Below are positions 25,526 to 35,609 of a stretch of 64,000 nt of DNA, in pieces. Location of the stretch: contig JANAVB010029819.1 in assembly GCA_029216955.1 (NCBI GenBank), positions 35,842,831 to 35,906,830 of the forward strand, given 5' to 3'. The stretch comes from Iris pallida. Taxonomy: Eukaryota; Streptophyta; Magnoliopsida; Asparagales; Iridaceae. Below the pieces are notes generated by a model. The model did not search any database. It was not told the origin of the DNA and saw only the letters and a list, made by a program, of their open reading frames with translations. The position numbers and the translations under genes were made by a program. Position 1 is the stretch's first letter. Every line of letters starts with the position of its first letter.

Positions 25526-25566
<41 letters not shown>
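25522..25566. repeat. TA microsatellite in element C
   Basis: About twenty TA units shortly before the 3' subterminal repeats of C. A has no such tract at the homologous place, so it expanded in C only. Confidence 0.9.
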
Positions 25567-25567
<1 letters not shown>

Positions 25568-25599
25568 ATGTGTTTAGAAGGCATTTAAAATTTGCAGTT

Positions 25600-26043
25600 G
25601 AACTCGGTCTACATGGTACATAAAAAGTGCTATGAATAATGTGTCATTGAATGCTTGTAGATGACACTTAAAAAAGTGTCATAAAAAAGTGTCGTGTGGC
25701 TAAAACTTTTATGACACATAAAAAAGTGTCATAAAAATTTATCCATGACATTTATTAAATGTCATTGAATGCTTGTAGATGAGACTTATAAAGTGTCATA
25801 ATTTGACGACACGTATTAACTGTCATTGAAGAATGTTAAGATGACACCAATAAAGTGCTGTAAAATAAGCATTACACGACATCCAAATAGTGTCGTCATA
25901 AAGTTATTATATGACACTTTTGTAGTGTCGTTGAAAGATAAAATATTTCTATGACACCCCCTCTAGACAGCACCAAAAAAGTGCTATGGAAAGTTATTAA
26001 CGACACTTTTTGAGTGTCATTAAAACACTTTTTTGTTATAGTG
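25600..26043 (+). repeat. 3' subterminal repeats and terminus of element C
   Basis: Many copies of AGTGTCAT/AGTGTCGT and complements, more decayed than in A. The outermost inverted pair has one changed base (GTGTCAT at 26014-26020 instead of GTGTCGT). Confidence 0.85.
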
Positions 26044-27730
26044 ACTACTTGATCAATCTAGTCATTATCCTAGTCAGATTCAGTATAAATCCCTGACTGT
26101 AGAAAATCAGGTATTCATGTCCTAGACATGATACAAGACGAGACATGTAGCTTGTACGGGCACAACCATCTACGGTGTCAAGATAAGATTTACTTAGCAA
26201 GCAGAGATAGTTGTCGCAACAGTATCAAGATTACATGTTAGGTTTCTTATCAAGTCAAGAGTGTATCACAATGGACCACCATCAAGAATTATTATGTCAA
26301 GTTGCTTATCAAGAGTGCACCACGATGGATCACTATCAACAGTTATCATGTAAAGTCACATTGTCATGTTGTGTTTATGTTAAGGGTACTTATAAACCAA
26401 GAACTTACTGGTCAAGAGTGCGCCACGACGGGCCACTAAAGGAGTTATCGGAGAGTGTACGTGTCATACCAAGATCGTGTTTAAAGCTCAGAGTATATGT
26501 GAAATCATAGAAAATAACATTATAGGACCAGTTAAGTAAAGATTACAAGCAAAGTCACAACTCACACTAAGGACCATGAGGACAAACATGGATAATGTAA
26601 CACAGATTATCCTGGCCAGAAAGGGGGAAAAGGATCAAAGGGGGTATCATGGGTAGCATGCGCCCAAGGACAACATGCTCCAAGGAGAGCATGAGCCAAA
26701 GGAGCACACACACTGAGAATGGCATGCACCCAAGCAGGGGCATACGCCGAAGGTCATGCGCCCACGGCTATGCACCTGAGGCTATGCGCCTAGGGCATGC
26801 GCCTATGGCTAGTCGTTTCATGGAGAGTCAAGTATTTAGGGAAGGCATGCGCCATGAGCTATGCGCCCATATATATGCGCCTACATGCATGCGCCCACAG
26901 GATGGAGACAGGGTGCATTGGAAGATAAGTTTGGAGACTATCTTTCATGGCAAGTAGACGCATAAAAAAAACTATGCGCCCAAGCAGGGAACACAGGGTG
27001 CAATCGGCCGCATATAATGGCTATGCGCCTAGGCAGGGGAGTCCTTGGGCGCATATATGGGGCTATGCTCCCAATCAGGGAGCATTGGGCCTTGGGCGCA
27101 TACAAATGGCTATGCGCCCAAAGGAAAGCAGCTATGGGCGCGTACAAATGCTATCCGCCCAGCACTGTTCTTCTTCTCCAATCCGAGAAGATGAGTTCAT
27201 GGAACCCATGAACTTCCCAAGTTCATAAATTACTCAAAATAACTCGAAATTCGGGTTTTCAAAGGTCTATTTTGAGTAAAATCAAATTCTTTACAATATG
27301 GACCAATCAAAACTTGAAAATAATAAAATTTGGTATATCAAAACCCAAGAAAATCAAGATTTAAGAAAAACTTAGATCTACAAGATTTAATCCACCAAAG
27401 CCAAAAGTGCTTAGTACTAAAGATTCATAAAACTAAATAATGAAGACATTGGAACCATAAAACATAAGATCTTTCATGAAGCAATATTACGCTTGCCTAA
27501 GGTTGTTGGAGAGAATTAATAGAGGAAGAAGAAGAAGTTAATGAAATTAATGAGGAAAGAGAGTGGGAAGTTGATATTTATATCACCCTTTCCATCTCCA
27601 ACCAAAACCAAAATAAACCAAGCCAAGCTAAGCCAAGACCAAACCAAGCCATGCTGGACAAGTCAAAATACAGGTCGAGAATCCGTACACGTATACTGGA
27701 AATACGTATAACAGAAAAACGGGAGCGACA
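26044..27730 (-). repeat. 3' LTR of G (left copy), truncated at 26043 by element C
   Basis: Collinear with 36756-38421 with scattered substitutions. It ends ...GGGAGCGACA at 27730, so the LTR starts TGTCGCTCCC on the minus strand. A TATA-type box (TATAAATA on the minus strand, 27575-27582) lies about 150 bp from that start. An irregular array of ATGCGCCCA words fills 26650-27165. Open frames across the array are repeat-derived peptides and not genes. Confidence 0.9.
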
Positions 27731-27744
27731 ACTCTACCCACCTT
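27731..27744 (-). promoter_or_regulatory. Polypurine tract of G
   Basis: On the minus strand AAGGTGGGTAGAGT directly precedes the 3' LTR start, the place where plus-strand DNA synthesis is primed in LTR elements. Confidence 0.8.
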
Positions 27745-27896
27745 AAAAAAAATTCGTCCTTAGAATTTAATCAAGAGGGTAGAGATGTCGGGGTAAGCTA
27801 TACTAATCACGAACAATCTATGACTAGCAGTCAATCAAGCAATCATTCATACAAGCAAGGAATTAAAAGCATAAGACATAAGGAAGATATTATACC

Positions 27897-29030
27897 TTAT
27901 GAGTCAAATATGTGTGGATATCGCGATCGGATATCATCCTCACGTTTCCACGTTGACTCACCCAAAGAGTGATGACCCCAAGCAACACGGACTAGGCTAA
28001 TAGTCTTATTCTTGAGTATTTTCTCTCTCCGATCCAATATGGATACGGGTCTTTCCTCATACGAATGGTTGGTACCAACAACCAATTCCGAATGATAAAG
28101 GACATGACTTAGATCCAGGATATACCGTCGCAATTGGGATACATGGAAGACATCATGTACCTCATGTAATGACGGAGGAAAAGCGAGACGATAGGACAGA
28201 TTACCTACTCGCTCAAGAATATCGAACGACCCTATATACTTAGTTCTAAGCTTTCCCCGTACACCAAAAAGAATGATGCCATGGGTAGGCGAGATCCTAA
28301 GGAATACGTGGTCGCCGATAGAAAATTCAAGAGGACGTCGATGAGAATCGGTCGAATGACACTGGCGATCTTATGCAACTCGAAGATGATCTCTAACATG
28401 TCTGACCACCTCAATAGTCTACATAATCATCTCTATACCAAGCATCTGTCTCTCGCGAACCACCGAAGTCAAGCGTACAAGACCACAACATATCTTCAAG
28501 AGTCTGGATCATGCGTTCTGACTGACCATTTGCCTGCGGATGATAAGGTGAACTAAATTTGAGATGAGTCCCCAAGCTCTCTTAAAGACTCTGCCAAAAG
28601 TACGATTTATATCTTAAATCTCTGTCCGATACAATACTGACTGGCACTCCATGCAATCTGACTATCTGCCCGAGGTACATCTCTGCTAGCTGATCCGTCG
28701 ACTAACCAATCCTGAAAGGAAAAAAATGAGCTACCTTGGTGTCTATCAACTATAACCCAAATAGCATCTCTCCCAGCTAGGGATTTAGGTAACCCAGTTA
28801 CAAAATCTATGGTAATGTGGTCCTATTTCCATTTTAGGATCGGTAAAGGTTGAAGAAGTCCAGCTGGTCTCTGATGTTCAGCCTTGACTTGCTGACAAAC
28901 CAAACAACGAGAGACGAACTGGGATATCTCCCTATTCATGCCATTCCACCAAAAATGCTGACAGATATCACGAAACATCTTCGTACAGCTGGAATGAATT
29001 GAATACTGTAAACCGTGAGCCTCTGCCATG
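27897..29030 (-). pseudogene. Integrase region of G pol, broken
   Basis: The zinc-binding N-terminal part lies at 29029-28826 (histidines in EAHGLQYSIH, cysteine pair in RCLVCQQVKAEHQRPAG). The catalytic core follows from 28822 with [27 protein letters not shown] and YHPQANGQSERMIQTLEDML, in which the D, D and E positions of the retroviral-type integrase can be located. A TAG at 28823-28825 replaces an expected Trp codon, and small indels near 28755 and further down shift the frame. The C-terminal part (28133-27897) ends in WGHHSLGESTWKREDDIRSR, a tail common in plant chromovirus-type Gypsy polyproteins. Confidence 0.85.
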
Positions 29031-29200
29031 ATCTCTCGCCTGATGTCACCATTGGGTACACAAAGCTGCCTTCCATGTCGAAATGTACCATCCTTATGAA
29101 TACATGACTCTGCTCTCCGTCCTGCTACACATTCTTCCCTAAGTCGCTGAAGCTTAGAATCTGTTGACTGAGCTAACTTAATCCTCTCAACTATACTGGA

Positions 29201-29891
29201 CTAAACTTGTATACTAGCCATCAATGCTACATTGGTAGGAAGAACTACTTCAATACCCATCTTCTGATGATCTGCTAACAACTCTGGCTGTGCTGATAGA
29301 AAATAAATACTTGTCCTTCTGTTCAATGCATCTGCAACAATGTTGACCTTCCCGAGAGGATACAAAAGGTTGATGACGTAATCCACAAGTAGCTCTAGCC
29401 ATCTTCTCTGACGCATGTTAAGGATCTTCTGAGTTAACACATACTTAAGTCTCTTGTGGTCGGTGAAAATCTCCACCCGATCTCCATACACATAATGCCT
29501 CCATAATTTAAGTGCAAAAACCACCGCTGCTAATTACAAGTTATGGGTTGGGTAATTCCTCTCATGATCACAAAGCTGACGTGATGTATAATATACTACA
29601 TTACCATGCTGTATCAAGACGCATTCCAATCCTCTGTCGGAGGCATCACAATAAACCGAAAATCCTCTAGTCCCATCCGGAAGCGTAAGAATGGGGGCCG
29701 TTATCAATCCTTGCTTCAACTTCTTGGATAAACTCTGATACTCTACTATCTAAGCAAACTGTACATCCTTGCGGTTCAACTGCGTCAATGGTGCTAAAAT
29801 TCGAGCAAGGTCTGATACAAACCGTTGGTAATAGCCGACGAATCTTAGGAAACTCCGAACTTCTGCGACGGTTCTGGGTACTGGCCATGTC
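29201..29891 (-). pseudogene. RT thumb and RNase H region of G pol, broken
   Basis: This continues the reverse transcriptase after the S1 insertion: VAEVRSFLRFVGYYQRFV (29870-29817), then the RNase H part with [26 protein letters not shown] and a C-terminal [10 protein letters not shown]. In-frame stops at 29750-29752 (TAG at an expected Trp) and 29534-29536 (TAA) break it, while the frame is otherwise kept. Confidence 0.88.
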
Positions 29892-29896
29892 TCTAT

Positions 29897-32800
29897 TGTC
29901 ACGACATGCTCCCGAATAATCAGACACGAGTCGGACACGCCCAGCCTTCGTCGTTAGACACGACGAAGTAAGCTGTACCAAATTAGAAAAATCTAACCAG
30001 ATAAATATGAACAAGTATGAAATCACTGCATCTATAAATGTGTTCCAAACCAAGAGAAAAGTACAAGCCTCAGAATTTATTACATTCCAGCAGAATAAAA
30101 GATAGAGTCTACTAGTCTCAAATACATGGAAAAAATATAAAGTGCTATTGGTAAAGCTCTAGGCTTCTGCAGCCTCTAAGTCAAAAGCAGCCCCAGCTAG
30201 CTCTCCTGCATCAACTGGCTCTCGGCCATAATAAGTGTCGCACAGGGCCTCCAACTCACCTGCAACATATCCTATTCAAGAGCGGAGCAAATACAGTTCT
30301 AGGTAATGAATATGACATCATGATATAAAAGTACAAGGGAACATGGTATATAAAGTACAAAAAAGAACATGGTGTATAAGCACATGAAAGAACATGGTAT
30401 CTAAGAACATGAAAGAACATGGTATGTAAGAACATGAAAGAACATGGTATCTCTGGAATCATAGGAACTAAGTACATGATATATCTCCTGAACATGTGTA
30501 TACAATATTTGAAATAAAACTAAGTATGTGACCGGCTAGGGTAAGCACATGAAAGCACATGAATGTACATGAAAGCACATGAATGGTACGGCTTAGGACC
30601 CGTCTGCGCGATGCGGGGTCTAAGCTAAACACACCTGAGTTGTTTCTTGGATTTGGTCACATAAATAGTATATTTCCTCTCTCCAGGTACAAGTAATAAG
30701 AACAAGGAACATGAGAACCAGAAATACATGTCGTGTTGCAGTGTGTCAATCAAGGAAGCACAGGATATAATGAAATGTACAAAACCGTAGAGTGTACTTG
30801 CCTGGCTCCGAAAAAGTACAGGTAATCAAGGAAACTGGATATCCTCTTGTATTTAATAATGTGTACAAGTTGATTAATAATTTAAGCAAGATCTTTTAAT
30901 CATTCAATTGATAGGTACTAAGGTCTAAAAACTTCATAATACCTTAGCTAAATATTCTACTAATAAGTGATCAGAAAACCACTTATAATACGGTTGCAAT
31001 AATAAACTTTGAATGCTATATAGACTTCCCTCAAAAATCCTTCTGAACTAACATTCAGTCAACAACTTACTCTTATAATCATTCCTGGCTTAATCAATGA
31101 CTACTCCCCTCAGCACTGTAGGAACCCAGATTAGTTATTATATAAAACAAAGTAGAACTCACATAAATTAAACTTTTCTCCTTCTCCCAACAACCACCCC
31201 AGCCTTCTGCTTCAAAATCCCCATTTGTTATTCACAAAGCTGATACACAAACCCCTACTTCCGAAAAGGAAACTCAACCAAATCATAGCAACAACACAAA
31301 GAAACAACCACCAATAGTTTGATGAAAAAAATAGAAGAAGAATCACACAAATCCCATTCAATCTTAATAAAGAACATTAAATCTCTAGGAGGTTTACAAT
31401 TCAAAGAATCAAAATGGAAAATATAATACAACTATATTGTACAAATTGTTGCTATTGAACTCTTTAGTCAAGAATGCAATCCAGGGGTTCAACACTCTAA
31501 ATCCGTACTGGTCCAGCCCCTATATCATACTTACACCCTCCAGTGTCGGATACGAACAACGACAAGCATGATCATGACACGAACACACCAACCCTGACAC
31601 GAACAGCCCCTTCAAGACCAGTTCCACATACTCGACCACACAATAAATGATTGGTCCTGGCCAACAACCAAACTCAAGAAATTGCAGTAGAGATTTAAAA
31701 GCAACAAAAAGATAACATAGATACCTGAAGATCAGATTCAACAGCTAGAAAACACGAGGCACCAATTGACACGCCACTTCGTGTACAACAGCAATTCAAT
31801 TCTCTATGATCAATCCAACCGACAGCAAACATGCACGAGAAAGGAATTTTAGAAGTTTAAACATTGTTCCTCAAGAATTCCAATGGTAAGAATTTGGTCA
31901 ATTACTTATGATTCTTGCCATTCTCCATAAAACTTTCAGATCAAAATTATACTTGGATCAACCAATTGGTCTGCTTAGAAAAATAGAAGAACACAACGAA
32001 GTTGGATCCGGTAGAATGTCACAGGATTCTCAATATACTCGGCAATAGAAGAAAAATAGATCAATTGATCGAACTAATTCCTTAAGTATATCAATTATAC
32101 TTACCGAATCATCAAGGATCATATAGATGAATGGATCGAGTATTGATTGTTCGTCGTGGCTGCCGACGGATGAACACAGAGGAAAATTAACTCGATCCCC
32201 TCACCAATGAAACGGCTAGCCTGGATTCGAGCAATCAGAGACAAAATAGACCAAATCAGAATCAACAGAGTCGATCTAAAATTTCTTGGACCTTAAAGAA
32301 AATTTAGGGTTCGACGAGAAACTCACCGATCGTTCCTTCCCCGACTGGAGAAGATCGAACACGCGGAGGACTCCACGTCGATGGAGTAGATCGGTTCTCC
32401 TTCTATGTCAGCCGCGAACGAAGACGTCGAAGATCCTCGCAGTCGTTATCGATCGTTGCTGCTGCTACTTCGGTCGCCGGAAGCAGAAGGTCGCTGCCTC
32501 CTAGTCGCCGGAGAGGAAAACTAGCACTGCCGCCATCGTCTTCAAGCTTCGGTGGGGTAAGGTCAGAAAAATAATTGGGAGGAGAGAACTCTGAGCTCGA
32601 ATGGAGAGTCTCTCTCCAGAGCTCAATAAAAAGAAAAAGAAAACTTTGCAATAAAGTCCCTCGGCCCAGGAATTTTTCCAAAAAGCCCCTCTCCCTTTTC
32701 GGATATTACAAAACTGCTGAAAAAATCAGTTAAAACTTTTTAAAAAATGGGGGGACCACAAAGTTGGTTGTAACAACTTTTTGAAATTGAAATTGCTCCA

Positions 32801-32928
32801 AAATTAAATTCCCTCCAAAATAGATCATCAAAATTATTAGTAAAAAATATTAACCTTTTATTTGAAACCTAAATCAATAATTATTTTTAGAAATCAATTT
32901 TTCTCAAAAACTGGAAAGTAGAGTTACA
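29897..32928 (-). mobile_element. Solo LTR S1 (3032 bp) inside G pol, target duplication TCTAT
   Basis: Starts TGTCACGACATG and ends GAGTTACA on the plus strand, i.e. TGTAACTC...GTCGTGACA on the minus strand, with the TG...CA ends of an LTR. TCTAT flanks it at 29892-29896 and 32929-32933. The RT frame of G resumes across it. No gag, pol or internal region is present, so it is best read as a solo LTR left by recombination between two LTRs. Contents: GAACATGGTAT repeats (30340-30450), ATGAAAGCACATGA repeats (30545-30590) and a pyrimidine-rich, GC-rich segment on the minus strand (32690-32330), probably transcribed leader. Open frames inside it are not recognisable proteins. Confidence 0.88.
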
Positions 32929-32933
32929 TCTAT

Positions 32934-33840
32934 AACCACTATCTTCTGGAGGTCCACTTCCACTCCACCTCTGGTGATGATATGACCTAAGTACGAAATA
33001 CGATCCAGCCAAAATTTGCAATTACTGAATTTTGCGTACAACTGGTGCTCCTTGAAAATCTGAAGAACTACACGGAGATGCTGCTCATGCTCTGACTCAT
33101 TCTTGTTGTGGACTAAGATGTCGTCTATAAATACTATCACGAACTGGTCCAGATAGGACATGAAGATACGATTCATAAGGTCCATGAATACGGCTGGCGT
33201 ATTGGTCGCTCCAAATGGCATAACAAGGAACTCCCAATGTCCATATCTAGATCTGAATACTGTCTTCGGGATGTCTTGCTCTCTGACTCTGATCTGATGG
33301 TACCCTGACCGCAAGTCAATCTTCGAGAATACTGCGGCTCCTCTGAGTTGATCAAATAAATCATCTATCCTTGGTAGGGAAAATCTATTCTTAATTGTTA
33401 CAGAGTTCAAGTTACGATAATCAACACATAATCTTGACGTACCATCCTTCTTTTTCACAAAAAGTATCGGGGCTCCCCAAGGCGATCTACTAGCACGAAT
33501 GAATTCCTTGGTTCTAAGTTCTTCAATCATCTTGTACAAGATCTCTAACTCTGAAGGTGCCATCCTGTAGATTCTCTCTGACACTGGTGCCGTCCCTAGC
33601 AAATCAATAGTAAACTTTATCTCTCTCTCTCTGGAGGCATGCCTAGAAGCTCTTCGAGAAATACATCAGAAAACTCTTCTGCTACTTTGAAAAACTGAAC
33701 TGCTACTGCTATTGCCATCCGCAAGACTGGTGGAGAAGGTTCTACTCGCCTCTGGAAAATGAAAACTCTGGTTCGTCGGGAATACCAAAAATAATCCTGC
33801 CAATATGGCAGTCTATTCTTGCGTATTGATCCTTCAACTA
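32934..33840 (-). pseudogene. Reverse transcriptase region of G pol, interrupted by S1
   Basis: Recognisable RT blocks in order: [61 protein letters not shown] and the catalytic FIDDIL (near 33120), then [15 protein letters not shown]. The frame ends at the S1 insertion at 32933. The link between protease and RT (33603-33837) contains a CT-repeat and no clean frame. The aspartate pair of the catalytic box is kept. Confidence 0.9.
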
Positions 33841-34185
33841 ATCCATTCCGAGGACCACATTACAGTCGGCCATCGAAAATTCTATCAATCTAGCAGAAAA
33901 CTCTCTACCGCTAACTATGATTCGACATGAGTAAAAGACTCTATCTACCCCCATAAGACCGTTACCAGTAAGTATATTGAGCCTTACTGATAATGACTCG
34001 GGCTCGAGTCCTATCTGTATCACGAATCGTACAGACATAAATGAATGCGATGCACCAGAATCGAATAATACCGATACTGGAAAAGAGTTGACGAAAATGG
34101 TACCTACCACGACCTCACCTGATGCCAATCCTTCTGCCACGGTCAAAGCCATAGCCTGGCCTTGTCCACTTAGTGCTGGTCCCAT
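33838..34185 (-). pseudogene. Retroviral-type aspartic protease region of G
   Basis: Contains the catalytic motif VLFDSGASHSFMS and the downstream VVLGMD typical of Gypsy proteases. It is an open segment between the gag zinc knuckle and RT, part of the same polyprotein. A stop follows at 33838. Confidence 0.85.
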
Positions 34186-34239
34186 ATGCTAGTGACACTT
34201 CTGCCTGCTCTGAATCTGAGCTTGGGTATACTGTTGAGC

Positions 34240-34480
34240 CTGAGGCGGCAATCGCCTCGGAGGCTGGTACTACTGTTGCACTAGTGCTGGACCCCTAACC
34301 GTTGGACTGGTTAGGTTAGATGACGATGAACTGGCTCTATTCGGACAGCACCCTATCTTGTGATCCGGTACCCCACAAGCCAAACACAATCCCTATGCTC
34401 TGCGATACTCTGATACTACATGTCCTGTCTTCCCACAATGAGTGTAGCACATTGCGAAAGAATAGTTCTGCCACTGAGGA
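34240..34480 (-). pseudogene. Gag zinc-knuckle region of G, degenerate
   Basis: The minus strand shows CGKTGHVV with irregular spacing and a second knuckle CLACGVPDHKIGCC that fits C-x2-C-x4-H-x4-C. A TAG lies between the two (near 34394). This is the nucleocapsid part of gag, which binds RNA. Confidence 0.65.
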
Positions 34481-34650
34481 TACGTCGGTGTCGAGTGTTG
34501 AACCGACAAAATTGTTGTCACCCTCCTAGGAGCTCCAATAGTCAAAGCCCTAGCTGTCGGGACTGGTGCTGATAACTGGAATATCTGCCCATGAGATCTC
34601 TTTCATCCTCTACTTTTATCTACAATCTCCTGCGAAGTATATTTAAGCCT

Positions 34651-35310
34651 CTACGCTTCTCGCAAGACGGTATCAAACGTCAGGTGCTCAAACTGATCCA
34701 CTGATATAATGATCTCTAGGTAGAGTCCCTGCTGGAATTGCTGTGCTCGGTCCAATTCGGTGGCCACCAAGGTGGAAGCAAACCGACAAAGCCTAGAAAA
34801 CACGGCCGTATATCCATTGACCGTCCTTTTCATCTGATTAAGATTAGTGAATCTCGTCTGCAGATCATACCGAGATACTACATCAAAATACTTAGTCTGG
34901 AACTTATTGCTGAATACCGCCCAAAAAATAGGCGTTGCTAATCCAACTGCTAGTATCGCCCACCAGCTGCGGGATAAGTCCAATAACTTTAGGCGCACAA
35001 CGACCACCTTCTCTTCCTCAAGAATCCTAGCTGCCTCTAGGATAACTTTTATATCCTGAAGCCATGCATCAGCAGCGATAGCATCTTTGTTGCCATCAAA
35101 GAAGGGAGGGTTCAGACGCTTGAAGCTGTTGGCCACGTTGTTCCCTGGATAATCAACTCTGGCCATGGTATCTTGTACTGTCTGGTGCAGGGCATCACCC
35201 CGACGATCTTGTGATGCAAGCAATTCTCTGATGAGTCCCACCAGGGTTCCATTATCAGGCTCTGTAGGCTGGACTGGCTGAACTGGTGGCTCTAGGTTCC
35301 CAAAATACAT
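34651..35310 (-). pseudogene. Gag capsid region of G (retrotransposon gag domain)
   Basis: An open segment of 219 codons. It contains FDGNKDAIAADAWLQDI, SRSWWAILA, FSNKFQTKYFDVVSR and QFQQGLYLEI, the pattern of plant Ty3/Gypsy gag (capsid). Its position directly after the 5' LTR and leader agrees. A stop lies at 34651, before the zinc-knuckle region. Confidence 0.85.
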
Positions 35311-35609
35311 GACTCAAAAAGCTACTCCAGAGTGCTGGGCTTAGTCCCCAGGTTGTTGCTGGTCCACTAGAGGTGCTAAACCTTGCTGATCGGTAGGACC
35401 AAGAGCAATGCCACTGAAGAAATGATATGGGGTACAATAAGGAAGGACCAAGATAGATCGAGGATATAAGCATGTGATCAGGTCAAGATTTTTAGAAAGA
35501 TTAGAAGACACGAGTAGAGATCAAGGGAAAAAGCTGATTGAGACATATATCTGGTAAAACCCTTATGCACCATGATTTATAAGACCTGTATGGGCTACCA
35601 CTTAAACCG
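35311..35609 (-). other. Internal leader of G between 5' LTR and gag
   Basis: No gene. The LTR-adjacent sequence on the minus strand is CGGTTTAAGTGGTAGCC. The equivalent position in element R reads TGGTTTTAGTGGTGGCC, which starts with TGG as a primer-binding site should. I cannot name the tRNA. Confidence 0.5.

Larger units (their letters stand above)
23049..26043 (+). mobile_element. CACTA element C, right part only, same family as A
   Basis: The right end at 26043, read on the minus strand, is CACTATAACAAAAAAGTG, one base different from A's terminal word over the first ten. The ACGACACTT subterminal repeats match those of A. The segment 23189-23240 resembles the last TNPA-like exon of A (18705-18760), and 25360-25450 resembles 20905-20995. 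C therefore begins here inside its second gene, and the rest should lie left of the window because B is inserted in it. The bases after 26043 continue a Gypsy LTR whose uninterrupted copy is at 36756. Between the TNPA-like remnant and the 3' repeats lies a captured NOT1 fragment. Confidence 0.8.

Noticed and set aside
26649..27228. Open frames on both strands in the LTR of G (also 37359-37920)
   Set aside because: Peptides such as MRLGHAP or YAPRQG are direct translations of the ATGCGCCCA array.
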